This document shows, one piece after another, positions 46,270-58,225 of a stretch of DNA of 64,000 nt. The notes below the pieces were generated by a model. That model was not told where the DNA came from, did not search any database, and saw only the letters and a list, made by a program, of their open reading frames with translations. The number at the start of each line of letters is the position of its first letter. Position 1 is the stretch's first letter. A program made the translations under genes and the position numbers. The stretch covers positions 1,276,179-1,340,178 of the forward strand of contig JAUJPP010000004.1 of assembly GCA_030562195.1 (NCBI GenBank), in the 5' to 3' direction. The DNA is from Nipponacmea schrenckii (taxonomy: Eukaryota; Mollusca; Gastropoda; Lottiidae).

Positions 46270-48407
46270 CTAACCACCTTTCGTCTACTATTATAGTTAG
46301 CCTGACCCCCTTTCGTCTACTATTATAGTTAGCCTGACCCCCTTTCGTCTACTATTATAGTTAGCCTGACCCCCTTTCGTCTACTATTATAGTTAGCCTG
46401 ACTCCCTTTCGTCTACTATTATAGTTAGGCTGACCCCCTTTCGTCTACTATTATAGTTAGGCTGACCCCCTTTCGTCTACTATTATAGTTAGCCTGACTC
46501 CCTTACGTCTACTATTATAGTTAGGCTGACCCCCTTTCGTCTACTATTTTATTTAGCCTGACTCCCTTTCGTCTACTATTATAGTTAGGCTGACCCCCTT
46601 TCGTCTACTATTATAGTTAGGCTGACCACCTTTCGTCTACTATTATAGTTAGGCTGACCACCTTTCGTCTACTATTATAGTTAGGCTGACCACCTTTCGT
46701 CTACTATTATAGTTAGGCTGACCCCCTTTCGTCTACTATTATAGTTAGGCTGACCACCTTTCGTCTACTATTATAGTTAGGCTGACCCCCTTTCGTCTAC
46801 TATTATAGTTAGGCTGACCCCCTTTCGTCTACTATTATAGTTAGGCTGACCACCTTTCGTCTACTATTATAGTTAGGCTGACCCCCTTTCGTCTACTATT
46901 ATAGTTAGGCTGACCCCCTTTCGTCTACTATTATAGTTAGGCTGACTCCCTTTCGTCTACTATTATAGTTAGCCTGACCCCCTTTCGTCTACTATTATAG
47001 TTAGGCTGACTTCCTTTCGTCTACTATTATAGTTAGCCTGACTCCCTTTCGTCTACTATTATAGTTAGCCTGACCCCCTTTCGTCTACTATTATAGTTAG
47101 GCTGACCCCCTTTCGTCTACTATTATAGTTAGGCTGACCACCTTTCGTCTACTATTATAGTTAGCCTGACTCCCTTACGTCTACTATTATAGTTAGGCTG
47201 ACCACCTTTCGTCTACTATTATAGTTAGGCTGACCCCCTTACGTCTACTATTATAGTTAGCCTGACCCCCTTTCGTCTACTATTATAGTTAGGCTGACCA
47301 CCTTTCGTCTACTATTATAGTTAGCCTGACCCCCTTTCGTCTACTATTATAGTTAGGCTGACTCCCTTTCGTCTACTATTATAGTTAGGCTGACTCCCTT
47401 TCGTCTACTATTATAGTTAGGCTGACCACCTTTCGTCTACTATTATAGTTAGCCTGACTCCCTTTCGTCTACTATTATAGTTAGGCTGACTCCCTTTCGT
47501 CTACTATTATAGTTAGCCTGACCCCCTTTCGTCTACTATTATAGTTAGCCTGACCACCTTTCGTCTACTATTATAGTTAGGCTGACCACCTTTCGTCTAC
47601 TATTATAGTTAGGCTGACTCCCTTTCGTCTACTATTATAGTTAGCCTGACCCCCTTTCGTCTACTATTATAGTTAGCCTGACCCCCTTTCGTCTACTATT
47701 ATAGTTAGCCTGACTCCCTTTCGTCTACTATTATAGTTAGGCTGACCCCCTTTCGTCTACTATTATAGTTAGGCTGACCCCCTTTCGTCTACTATTATAG
47801 TTAGCCTGATCTCCTTTCGTCTACTATTATAGTTAGCCTGACCACCTTTCGTCTACTATTATAGTTAGCCTGACTCCCTTACGTCTACTATTATAGTTAG
47901 GCTGACCCCCTTTCGTCTACTATTTTATTTAGCCTGACCCCCTTTCGTCTACTATTATAGTTAGGCTGACCCCCTTTCGTCTACTATTTTATTTAGCCTG
48001 ACCCCCTTTCGTCTACTATTATAGTTAGGCTGACCCCCTTTCGTCTACTATTTTATTTAGCCTGACCCCCTTTCGTCTACTATTATAGTTAGCCTGACTC
48101 CCTTACGTCTACTATTATAGTTAGGCTGACCCCCTTTCGTCTACTATTATAGTTAGCCTGACTCCCTTACGTCTACTTTTATAGTTAGGCTGACCCCCTT
48201 TCGTCTACTATTATAGTTAGCCTGACTCCCTTTCGTCTACTATTATAGTTAGGCTGACCCCCTTTCGTCTACTATTATAGTTAGACTGACCCCCTTTCGT
48301 CTACTATTATAGTTAGCCTGACCCCCTTTCGTCTACTATTATAGTTAGCCTGACTCCCTTTCGTCTACTATTATAGTTAGCCTGACTCCCTTTCGTCTAC
48401 TATTATA
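46270..48407. repeat. 32-bp satellite, array A
   Basis: About 67 copies of a 32-bp unit containing CCCCCTTTCGTCTACTATTA. Here nearly all units have the ATTATAGTTAG ending, and the next bases alternate between GCTGAC and CCTGAC. Array C is dominated by ATTTTATTTAG and ATTTTGGTTAG endings, so the two were homogenised separately. Confidence 0.97.
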
Positions 48408-49892
48408 TTTCGGGGAAGGGAGGGATTGAATCTCCCAAATGTACAGGCCTAGGGTGGAACAAATATCTTATTGAGAAATTGGGATCTGGATCTGTTGGAT
48501 GATTTTCTTCTCTTCTGATCTGAAATTAGAAAAAATAAAATAACTCGCCCGATGGGCGAGTAGTATAGTACCTGTTAAGTGCAGATTATTTTTAGTTTGC
48601 TATGAACAAGGTTGTCATTTAAGTTCTGATTTTTTGAATATGCCACTATCATTTTCTGTTTATAGACATGAGGAAATTTCTCTTGAAGACTCTTATAATG
48701 GGTTTGAACTATCTTACTTGCTTTATTACTGGTTGTATTAAATGGAACTACAAAGGGTGCTATGCCTACACTATGGTGAATATTAAGTCCTATGGGTCTT
48801 GCTGTATTCAATGTCTCAATCCAATGGGCTTCTCTAGATTGACGGAATTTGGTAGTTTCATCTTCTATGCGCTCAATTGGGGTTAGGGTGAGATCGTCAA
48901 GTGAATGATCGTCAAGATTGAAATGGTTAGAAACAGGCTTGTCTTTTTTTAATTTAATATCTGATCTGTGGGCATTAAAACGAGTGCGTAATTTGTTCTT
49001 TGTTTCCCCGATATATTGTTTGGGACATTTTTTACATGAAATTAAGTATATTACATTCGAGTTTTCACATGTAAGGTGCTCTTGGATCGGGTATCTTTTA
49101 TTCGTAGAGTTACTTAGAAAATAATGCGTTTCTGATATAAAGGGACATGTTTTGCATCTGGTTGACATACATGGGGCACTCCTTAAACCTGGAGGCACTT
49201 CGGCATAAAGTCTATTTTTAGCTGCTAACTGTGCTAATGTGGAATTTTTTATGTTTCGTAAAAATCGTTTAGAGTATCCACGCTCTTTCAGTTTTGAGAA
49301 AACAATCGTACAGGCTTAGTTGAAATCAGAAGACCTTGTGCAAATTCGGTGAAATCGTAAAACTTGTGACTTAATTATTCCAGAAAATGTATGTTTTGGA
49401 TGAAATGAGCTCTTATGCAAAAGTTGATGAGTGTCGGTTTCTTTGAAATATACTTTGATATCTAATTTATTAGTCTCTGCTATTGAATCACCTTTAAAAA
49501 CAGTAGTATCGAGAAAGTCTGTGCTTTTGTGACTGACGTTGGCTGTTAGTTTGATGGACGGGTGGTGGTTGTTGAGGATTTCAAAAAATTGCCAAAATTG
49601 TTCTATGGAGTAAGTCCAAACTATGAAAATGTCATCTAAGAAGCGTCCATAGAAAAGTGGGTCAAATGGACAAAGGGGTAATACCTCACGTTCCCACTCT
49701 GCCATGAAAAGGTTTGCGTATGATGGGGCGAATCGTTTGCCCATAGCTGTACCTGAGGTTTGTAGATATGTTTTACCATTAAATGTGAAATCATTGCGAC
49801 TAAGACAAATCTCTAAAAGCTGTAGAATTGCATCATCGGGTCTGTCTGGATCTGGGTTTCTATCAAAAGCTTTGCGAACTGCCTTACGTCTT
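48408..49892 (-). pseudogene. Penelope-like element, embedded copy 1
   Basis: From 5' to 3' on the minus strand: RT palm pieces (GKRFAPSYANLF, FLDDIFIVW), a linker, the Cys cluster CMSTRCKTCP, the GIY-YIG domain (VIYLISCKKC...QYIGET) and a 3' region with a CTCGCCC hairpin. It is 5'-truncated at KRRKAVRKAFD, fused to the satellite. Copy-specific damage is a nonsense codon (TAA) at about 49316-49318 and a 15-bp deletion near 48865 that removes five residues of the nuclease. Confidence 0.9.
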
Positions 49893-49991
49893 TTATTTAG
49901 CCTGACTCCCTTTCATCTACTATTTTGGATAGCCTGACCCCCTTTCGTCTACTATTTTTGTTAGCCTAACCCCCTTTCGTCTACTATTATA
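49893..49991. repeat. Three 32-bp satellite monomers between Penelope copies
   Basis: The monomers carry the variants TTTCATCTAC, TTTTGGATAG and TTTTTGTTAGCCTAACC in a fixed order. The same three follow copies 2 and 3, which shows that Penelope plus monomers was duplicated as one unit. Confidence 0.9.
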
Positions 49992-51096
49992 TTTCGGGGA
50001 AGGGAGGGATTGAATCTCCCAAATGTACAGGCCTAGGGTGGAACAAATATCTTATTGAGGAATTGGGATCTGGATCTGTTGGATGATTTTCTTCTCTTCT
50101 GATCTGAAATTAGAAAAAATAAAATAACTCGCCCGATGGGCGAGTAGTATAGTACCTGTTAAGTACAGATTATTTTTAGTTTGCTATGAACAAGGTTGTC
50201 ATTTAAGTTCTGATTATTTGAATATGCCACTATCATTTTCTGTTTATAGACATGAGGAAATTTCTCTTGAAGACTCTTATAATGGGTTTGAACTATCTTA
50301 CTTGCTTTATTACTGGTTGTATTAAATGGAACTACAAAGGGTGCTATGCCTACACTGTGGTGAATATTAAGTCCTATGGGTCTTGCTGTATTCAATGTCT
50401 CAATCCAATGGGCTTCTCTAGATTGACGGAATTTGGTAGTTTCATCTTCGGGCAAGTCGATTTCTATGCGCTCAATTGGAGTTAGGGTGAGATCGTCAAG
50501 TGAATGGTCGTCAAGATTGAAATGGTTAGAAACAGGCTTGTCTTTTTTTAATTTAATATCTGATCTGTGAGCATTAAAACGAGTGCGTAATTTGTTCTTC
50601 GTTTCCCCGATATATTGTTTGGGACATTTTTTTACATGAAATTAAGTATATTACATTCGAGTTTTCACATGTTAGGTGCTCTTGGATCGGGTATCTTTTA
50701 TTCGTAGAGTTACTTTGAAAATAATGCGTTTCTGATATAAAGGGACATGTTTTGCATCTGGTTGACATACATGGGGCACTCCTTAAACCTGGAGGCACTT
50801 CGGCATAAAGTCTATTTTTAGCTGCTAACTGTGCTAATGTGGAATTTTTTATGTTTCGTAAAAATCGTTTAGAGTATCCACGCTCTTTCAGTTTTGAGAA
50901 AACAATCGTACAGGCTTGGTTGAAATCAGAAGACCTTGTGCAAATTCGGTGAAATCGTAAAACTTTGTAGATATGTTTTACCATTAAATGTGAAATCATT
51001 GCGACTAAGACAAATCTCTAAAAGCTGTAGAATTGCATCATCGGGTCTGTCTGGATCTGGGTTTCTATCAAAAGCTTTGCGAACTGCCTTACGTCT
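49992..51096 (-). pseudogene. Penelope-like element, embedded copy 2 (internal deletion)
   Basis: It is almost identical to copy 3, but lacks about 400 bp covering RT motif B to the start of the linker (junction at about 50964), and has an extra T in a T run near 50632 that shifts the frame inside the GIY-YIG domain. The two open frames left are 50574-50999 and 50159-50455. Confidence 0.9.
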
Positions 51097-51196
51097 TTTA
51101 TTTAGCCTGACTCCCTTTCATCTACTATTTTGGATAGCCTGACCCCCTTTCGTCTACTATTTTTGTTAGCCTAACCCCCTTTCGTCTACTATTATA
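51097..51196. repeat. Three 32-bp satellite monomers
   Basis: Identical in order and variants to 49893-49991. Confidence 0.9.
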
Positions 51197-51298
51197 TTTC
51201 GGGGAAGGGAGGGATTGAATCTCCCAAATGTACAGGCCTAGGGTGGAACAAATATCTTATTGAGGAATTGGGATCTGGATCTGTTGGATGATTTTCTT

Positions 51299-51364
51299 CT
51301 CTTCTGATCTGAAATTAGAAAAAATAAAATAACTCGCCCGATGGGCGAGTAGTATAGTACCTGT
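51299..51364 (-). other. Candidate small intron in the Penelope 3' region
   Basis: Just after the stop codon the minus strand reads ACAG|GTACTATAC, then the CTCGCCC hairpin, then TTTTTTCTAATTTCAG|ATCAG, giving a putative intron of about 60 bp with a good acceptor. Penelope elements are known to retain introns. The same sequence is present in copies 1 and 2. No transcript evidence is available. Confidence 0.35.
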
Positions 51365-52690
51365 TAAGTACAGATTATTTTTAGTTTGCTATGAACAAGG
51401 TTGTCATTTAAGTTCTGATTATTTGAATATGCCACTATCATTTTCTGTTTATAGACATGAGGAAATTTCTCTTGAAGACTCTTATAATGGGTTTGAACTA
51501 TCTTACTTGCTTTATTACTGGTTGTATTAAATGGAACTACAAAGGGTGCTATGCCTACACTGTGGTGAATATTAAGTCCTATGGGTCTTGCTGTATTCAA
51601 TGTCTCAATCCAATGGGCTTCTCTAGATTGACGGAATTTGGTAGTTTCATCTTCGGGCAAGTCGATTTCTATGCGCTCAATTGGAGTTAGGGTGAGATCG
51701 TCAAGTGAATGGTCGTCAAGATTGAAATGGTTAGAAACAGGCTTGTCTTTTTTTAATTTAATATCTGATCTGTGAGCATTAAAACGAGTGCGTAATTTGT
51801 TCTTCGTTTCCCCGATATATTGTTTGGGACATTTTTTACATGAAATTAAGTATATTACATTCGAGTTTTCACATGTTAGGTGCTCTTGGATCGGGTATCT
51901 TTTATTCGTAGAGTTACTTTGAAAATAATGCGTTTCTGATATAAAGGGACATGTTTTGCATCTGGTTGACATACATGGGGCACTCCTTAAACCTGGAGGC
52001 ACTTCGGCATAAAGTCTATTTTTAGCTGCTAACTGTGCTAATGTGGAATTTTTTATGTTTCGTAAAAATCGTTTAGAGTATCCACGCTCTTTCAGTTTTG
52101 AGAAAACAATCGTACAGGCTTGGTTGAAATCAGAAGACCTTGTGCAAATTCGGTGAAATCGTAAAACTTGTGACTTAATTATTCCAGAAAATGTATGTTT
52201 TGGATGAAATGAGCTCTTATGCAAAAGTTGATGAGTGTCGGTTTCTTTGAAATATACTTTGATATCTAATTTATTAGTCTCTGCTATTGAATCACCTTTA
52301 AAAACAGTAGTATCGAGAAAGTCTATGCTTTTGTGACTGACACTGGCTGTTAGTTTGATGGACGGGTGGTGGTTGTTGAGGATTTCAAAAAATTGCCAAA
52401 ATTGTTCTATGGAGTAAGTCCAAACTATGAAAATGTCATCTAAGAAGCGTCCATAGAAAAGTGGGTCAAATGGACAAAGGGGTAATACCTCACGTTCCCA
52501 CTCTGCCATGAAAAGGTTTGCGTATGATGGGGCGAATCGTTTGCCCATAGCTGTACCTGAGGTTTGTAGATATGTTTTACCATTAAATGTGAAATCATTG
52601 CGACTAAGACAAATCTCTAAAAGCTGTAGAATTGCATCATCGGGTCTGTCTGGATCTGGGTTTCTATCAAAAGCTTTGCGAACTGCCTTA
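51364..52690 (-). CDS. Penelope RT (partial) plus GIY-YIG endonuclease
   Basis: The frame is open from the satellite junction (about 52690) to TAA at 51364-51366. Counting from the ATG at 52548: RT motif B GKRFAPSYANLFM at 2-14 (preceded by TSGTA), motif C FLDD at 35-38, FLDTTVF at 77-83, a Cys cluster C192/C197/C200, then the GIY-YIG domain with VIYLISC at 231-237, YIG at 244-246, Arg and His in RTRFNAH at 253-259, and the later W.ETLNTA segment near 313. Penelope proteins combine a telomerase-like RT with this nuclease. The N-terminal RT part with the first catalytic Asp (motif A) is missing, so the protein cannot polymerise; the nuclease half looks intact. Confidence 0.92.
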
Positions 52691-52764
52691 CGTCTTTTAT
52701 TTAGCCTGACTCCCTTTCATCTACTATTTTGGATAGCCTGACCCCCTTTCGTCTACTATTTTTG

Positions 52765-54440
52765 TTAGCCTAACCACCTTTCGTCTACTATTATAGTTAG
52801 CCTGACTCCCTTTCGTCTACTATTATAGTTAGCCTGACTCCCTTTCGTCTACTATTTTATTTAGCCTGACACCCTATCGTCTACTATTTTGGTTAGCCTG
52901 ACTCCCTTTCGTCTACTATTTTATTTAGCCTGACTCCCTTTCGTCTACTATTTTATTTAGCCTGACTCCCTTTTGTCTACTATTTTGGTTAGCCTGACCA
53001 CGTTTCGTCTACTATTTTATTTAGCCTGACTCCCTTTCGTCTACTATTTTATTTATCCTGACTCCCTTTTGTCTACTATTTTGGTTAGCCTGACCCCGTT
53101 TCGTCTACTATTTTATTTAGCCTGATTTCCCTTTCGTCTACTGTTTTGGTTAGCCTGACCCCGTTTCGTCTACTATTTTATTTAGCCTGACTCCCTTTCG
53201 TCTACTATTTTATTTAGCCTGACTCTCTTTTGTCTACTATTTTGGTTAGCCTGACCACGTTTCGTCTACTATTTTATTTAGCCTGACTCCCTTTCGTCTA
53301 CTATTTTATTTAGCCTGATTTCCCTTTCGTCTACTATTTTGGTTAGCCTGACTCCCTTTCGTCTACTATTTTATTTAGCCTGATTTCCCTTTCGTCTACT
53401 GTTTTGGTTAGCCTGACCCCGTTTCGTCTACTATTTTATTTAGCCTGACTCCCTTTCGTCTACTGTTTTGGTTAGCCTGACCCCGTTTCGTCTACTATTT
53501 TGGTTAGCCTGACCCCGTTTCGTCTACTATTTTATTTAGCCTGACTCCCTTTCGTCTACTATTTTGGTTAGCCTGACTCCCTTTCGTCTACTATTTTGGT
53601 TAGCCTAACCACCTTTCGTCTACTATTATAGTTAGCCTGACTCCCTTTCGTCTACTATTATAGTTAGCCTGACTCCCTTTCGTCTACTATTTTATTTAGC
53701 CTGACACCCTATCGTCTACTATTTTGGTTAGCCTGACTCCCTTTCGTCTACTATTTTATTTAGCCTGACTCCCTTTCGTCTACTATTTTATTTAGCCTGA
53801 CTCCCTTTTGTCTACTATTTTGGTTAGCCTGACCACGTTTCGTCTACTATTTTATTTAGCCTGACTCCCTTTCGTCTACTATTTTATTTATCCTGACTCC
53901 CTTTTGTCTACTATTTTGGTTAGCCTGACCCCGTTTCGTCTACTATTTTATTTAGCCTGATTTCCCTTTCGTCTACTGTTTTGGTTAGCCTGACCCCGTT
54001 TCGTCTACTATTTTATTTAGCCTGACTCCCTTTCGTCTACTATTTTATTTAGCCTGACTCTCTTTTGTCTACTATTTTGGTTAGCCTGACCACGTTTCGT
54101 CTACTATTTTATTTAGCCTGACTCCCTTTCGTCTACTATTTTATTTAGCCTGATTTCCCTTTCGTCTACTATTTTGGTTAGCCTGACTCCCTTTCGTCTA
54201 CTATTTTATTTAGCCTGATTTCCCTTTCGTCTACTGTTTTGGTTAGCCTGACCCCGTTTCGTCTACTATTTTATTTAGCCTGACTCCCTTTCGTCTACTG
54301 TTTTGGTTAGCCTGACCCCGTTTTGTCTACTATTTTGGTTAGCCTGACCCCGTTTCGTCTACTATTTTATTTAGCCTGACTCCCTTTCGTCTACTATTTT
54401 GGTTAGCCTGACTCCCTTTCGTCTACTATTTTGGTTAGCC
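52765..54440. repeat. 835-bp higher-order repeat of the 32-bp satellite
   Basis: A block of 26 monomers with a characteristic order of variants (for example GACACCCTATCGTC at 52868 and again at 53703, and several GATTTCCC units with one extra base) occurs twice in succession with almost no difference. Confidence 0.8.
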
Positions 54441-55996
54441 TGACTCCCTTTCGTCTACTATTTTATTTAGCCTGACTCCCTTTTGTCTACTATTTTGGTT
54501 AGCCTGACTCCCTTTCGTCTACTATTTTATTTAGCCTGACTCCCTTTCGTCTACTATTTTATTTAGCCTGACCCCCTTTCGTCTACTATTTTATTTAGCC
54601 TGATTTCCCTTTCGTCTACTATTTTCGTTAGCCTGACTCCCTTTTGTCTACTATTATAGTTAGCCTGACCCCGTTTCGTCTACTATTTTATTTAGCCTGA
54701 CTCCCTTTCGTCTACTATTTTATTTAGCCTGACTCCCTTTTGTCTACTATTTTGGTTAGCCTGACCCCGTTTCGTCTACTATTTTATTTAGCCTGACTCC
54801 CTTTCGTCTACTATTTTATTTAGCATGATTTCCCTTTCGTCTACTATTTTGGTTAGCCTGACTCCCTTTCGTCTACTATTTTATTTAGCCGGACCCCCTT
54901 TCGTCTACTATTTTGGTTGGCCTGACCCCCTTTCGTCTACTATTTTATTTAGCCTGACTCCCTTTTGTCTACTATTTTATTTAGCCTGACTCCCTTTCGT
55001 CTACTATTTTGGATAGCCTGACTCCCTTTCGTCTACTATTTTATTTAGCATGATTTCCCTTTCGTCTACTATTATAGTTAGCCTGACTCCCTTTCGTCTA
55101 CTATTATAGTTAGCCTGACTCCCTTTCGTCTACTATTTTATTTAGCATGATTTCCCTTTCGTCTACTATTTTGGTTAGCCTGACTCCCTTTCGTCTACTA
55201 TTTTATTTAGCCTGACCCCCTTTCGTCTACTATTTTGGTTAGCCTGACTCCCTTTCGTCTACTATTTTGTTTAGCCTGACCCCTTTCGTCTACTATTTTA
55301 TTTAGCCGGATTTCCCTTTTGTCTACTATTTTGGTTAGCCTGACCCCGTTTCGTCTACTATTTTGGTTAGCCTGACTCCCTTTAGTCTATTTTATTTAGC
55401 CTGACTCCCTTTTGTCTACTATTTCATTCAGCCTGACTCCCTTTCATCTACTATTTTGGTTAGCCAGACCCCCTTTCGTCTACTATTTTATTTAGCTTGA
55501 CCCCGTTTTCCCTTTTGTCTACTATTTTGTTTAGCCTAACCCCCTTTCGTCTACTATTTTATTTAGCCTGACTCCCTTTCGTCTACTATTTTGGTTAGCC
55601 TGACCCCCTTTCGTCTACTATTTTATTTTAGCCTGACTCCCTTTCGTCTACTATTTTATTTAGCCTGACTCCCTTTCGTCTACTATTTTATTTAGCCTGA
55701 CCCCCTTTCGTCTACTATTTTATTTTAGCCTGACTCCGTTTCGTCTACTATTTTATTTAGCCTGACTCCCTTTCGTCTACTATTTTATTTAGCCTGACTC
55801 CCTTTCGTCTTCTATTTTATTTAGCCTGACTCCCTTTCGTCTACTATTTTGGTTAGCCTGACCCCCTTTCGTCTACTATTTTATTTAGCATGATTTCCCT
55901 TTCGTCTACTATTTTGGTTAGCCTGACCCCCTTTCGTCTACTATTTTGGATAGCCTGATTCCCTTTCGTCTTCTATTTTATTTAGCCTGACTCCCT

Positions 55997-56037
55997 GAAG
56001 AAGCGTCCACAACCAAAGGTACAGTTTTTCAGTTATA
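55997..56037 (+). repeat. Captured integrase exon-intron junction in satellite
   Basis: About 40 bp, including GTCCACAACCAAAGGTACAG, interrupt the 32-bp array and match the end of the integrase-core exon and the start of its intron at about 35958-36002, apart from a TA deletion and two or three substitutions. Confidence 0.85.
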
Positions 56038-58225
56038 GAGCTTGACCCTCTTACGTCTACTATTTTGGTAAGCCTGACTTCCTTTCGCCTACTAATTTAT
56101 TTAGCCTGACCCCCATTCCTCTACTATTTTAATTAGCCTGACTCCCTTTCGTCTACTATTTTGGTTAGCCTGACCCCCTTTCGTCTACTATTTTGTTTAG
56201 CCTGACTCCCTTTCGTCTACTATTTTATTTAGCCTGACCCCCTTTCGTCTACTGTTTTAATTAGCCTGACTCCCTTTTGTCTACTATTTTATTTAGCCTG
56301 ACTCCCTTTCGTCTATTATTTTGGTTAGCCTGACTCCCTTTCGTCTACTTTTTTGGTTAGCCTGACCCCCTTTCGTCTACTATTTTATTTAGCTTGACCC
56401 CGTTTTCCCTTTTGTCTACTATTTTGTTTAGCCTGACCCCCTTTCCTCTACTATTTTTGTTAAGCCTAACCCCCTTTCGACTACTATTTTGGTTAGCCTA
56501 ACCCCCTTTCGTCTACTATTTTGGTTAGCCTGACTCCCTTTTGTCTACAATTTTGGTTAGCCTGACCCCCTTCCTTCTACTATTTTAATTAGCCCGACTC
56601 CCTTTCGTCTACTATTTTGGTTAGCCTGACCCCTTTCCGTCTACTTTTTTGGTTAGCCTGACTCCCTTTCGTCTACTATTTTGGTTAGCCTGACTCCCTT
56701 TCGTCTACTATTTTGTTCAGACTAACTCCCTTTCGTCTACTATTTTGGTTAGCCTGACCCCCTTTCGTCTACTATTTTGGTTAGGCTGACTCCCTTTCGT
56801 CTACTATTTTGTTCAGACTAACTCCCTTTCGTCTACTATTTTGGTTAGCCTGACTCCCTTTCGTCTACTATTTTGGTTAGCCTGACTCCCTTTCGTCTAC
56901 TGTTTTGGTTAGCCTGACTCCCTTTCGTCTACTATTTTATTTAGCCTGACACCCTTTCGTCTACTATTTTGGTTAGCTTGACTCCCTTTCGTCTACTATT
57001 TTGGTTAGCCTGACTCCCTTTCGTCTACTGTTTTGGTTAGCCTGACCCCCTTTCGTCTACTATTTTGGTTAGCCTGACCCACTTTCGTCTACTATTTTGG
57101 TTAGTCTGACTCTCTTTCGTCTACTTTTTTGGTTAGCCTGACTCCCTTTCGTCTACTATTTTATTTAGCCTGACACCCTGTCGTCTACTATTTTGGTTTG
57201 CCTGACCCCCTTTCGTCTTCTATTGTGGTTAGCCTGACTTCCTTTCGTCTACTATTTTGATTAGCCTGACTCCCTTTCGTCTACTATTTTGGTTAGCCTG
57301 ACCCCCTTTTGTCTACTATTTTGGTAAGCCTGACTTCTTTTCGTCTATTATTTTGGTTAGCCTGACTTCCTTTCATCTTCTCTTTTGGTTAGCCTGACCC
57401 CCTTTCGTCTACTATTTTGGTTAGCCTGACCCCCTTTCGTCTACTATTTTGGTAAGCCTGACTTCCTTTCGTCTACTATTTTGGTTAGCCTGACTTCCTT
57501 TCATCTTCTTTTTTGGTTAGCCTGACCCCCTTTCGTTTACTATTTTGATTAGCCTGACTCCCTTTCGTCTTCTATTTTATTTAGCCTGACCCCCTTTCGT
57601 TTACTATTTTGGTTAGCCTGACCCCCTTTTGTCTACTAATTTATTTAGCCTGACTCCCTTTCGACTACTAATTTGGTTAGCCTGACCCCCTTTCGACTAC
57701 TATTTTGATGTGCCTAACCCCCTTTTGTCTACTAATTTATTTAGCCTGACCCCCTTACGTCTACTATTTTATTTGGCCTGACCCCCTTTCGTCTTCTATA
57801 TTATTTAGCCTGACTCCCTTTCGTCTACTATTGTGCTTACCATGGCTCCTTTTCGTCTACTGTTTTGGTTACCCTGGCTCCCTTTCGTATACGGTTTTGG
57901 TTACCCTGGCTCCCTTTCGTCTACTATTTTGGTTACCCTGGCTCCCTTTAATCTACGGTTTTGATTAGCCTGACCCCCTTTCGTCTACTATTTTATTTAG
58001 ACTGACACCCTTTCGTCTACTATTTTGGTTAGCCTGACCCCCTTTCGTCTACTTTTTTGGTTAGTCTAACCCCCTTTTGTCTACTATTTTGGTTAGCCTG
58101 ACTCCCTTTCCTCTACTTTGGTTAGGCTAACCCCCTTTCATCTACCATTTTGGTTAGCCTGACCCCCTTTCGTCTAATATTTTGGTAAGACTAACCCCCT
58201 TTCGTCTACTATTTTATTTAGCCTG

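Larger units (their letters stand above)
51197..52696 (-). mobile_element. Penelope-like element, embedded copy 3 (best preserved)
   Basis: The element comprises a truncated RT, the GIY-YIG nuclease and a 3' region. Its left part (51197-51363) holds the 3' UTR with the hairpin CTCGCCCGATGGGCGAG (51331-51347) and a candidate small intron. The right border is fused to the satellite with the shared word CCTTACGTCT, which also occurs in satellite variants. Confidence 0.9.
52697..58225. repeat. 32-bp satellite, array C
   Basis: About 170 copies of the unit, mostly with the ATTTTATTTAG or ATTTTGGTTAG ending. Divergence rises to the right (55.3-58.2 kb), with unit-length changes and ends such as TTACCCTGGCTCC near 57840-57950, the pattern expected at an old array edge. 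Confidence 0.97.

Noticed and set aside
46270..48407. Array of short repeats that could be mistaken for CRISPR
   Set aside because: The 32-bp units are directly adjacent with no unique spacers, and the context is a eukaryotic genome.
51197..51363. Hammerhead ribozyme in the Penelope 3' region
   Set aside because: Such ribozymes are known in Penelope elements, but I found no CTGATGA plus GAAA core in proper arrangement on either strand.
48575..52741. Plus-strand frames over the Penelope copies (for example those starting MRKFLLKTLIMG)
   Set aside because: They recur only because the Penelope sequence recurs; the minus strand carries the RT and nuclease motifs.
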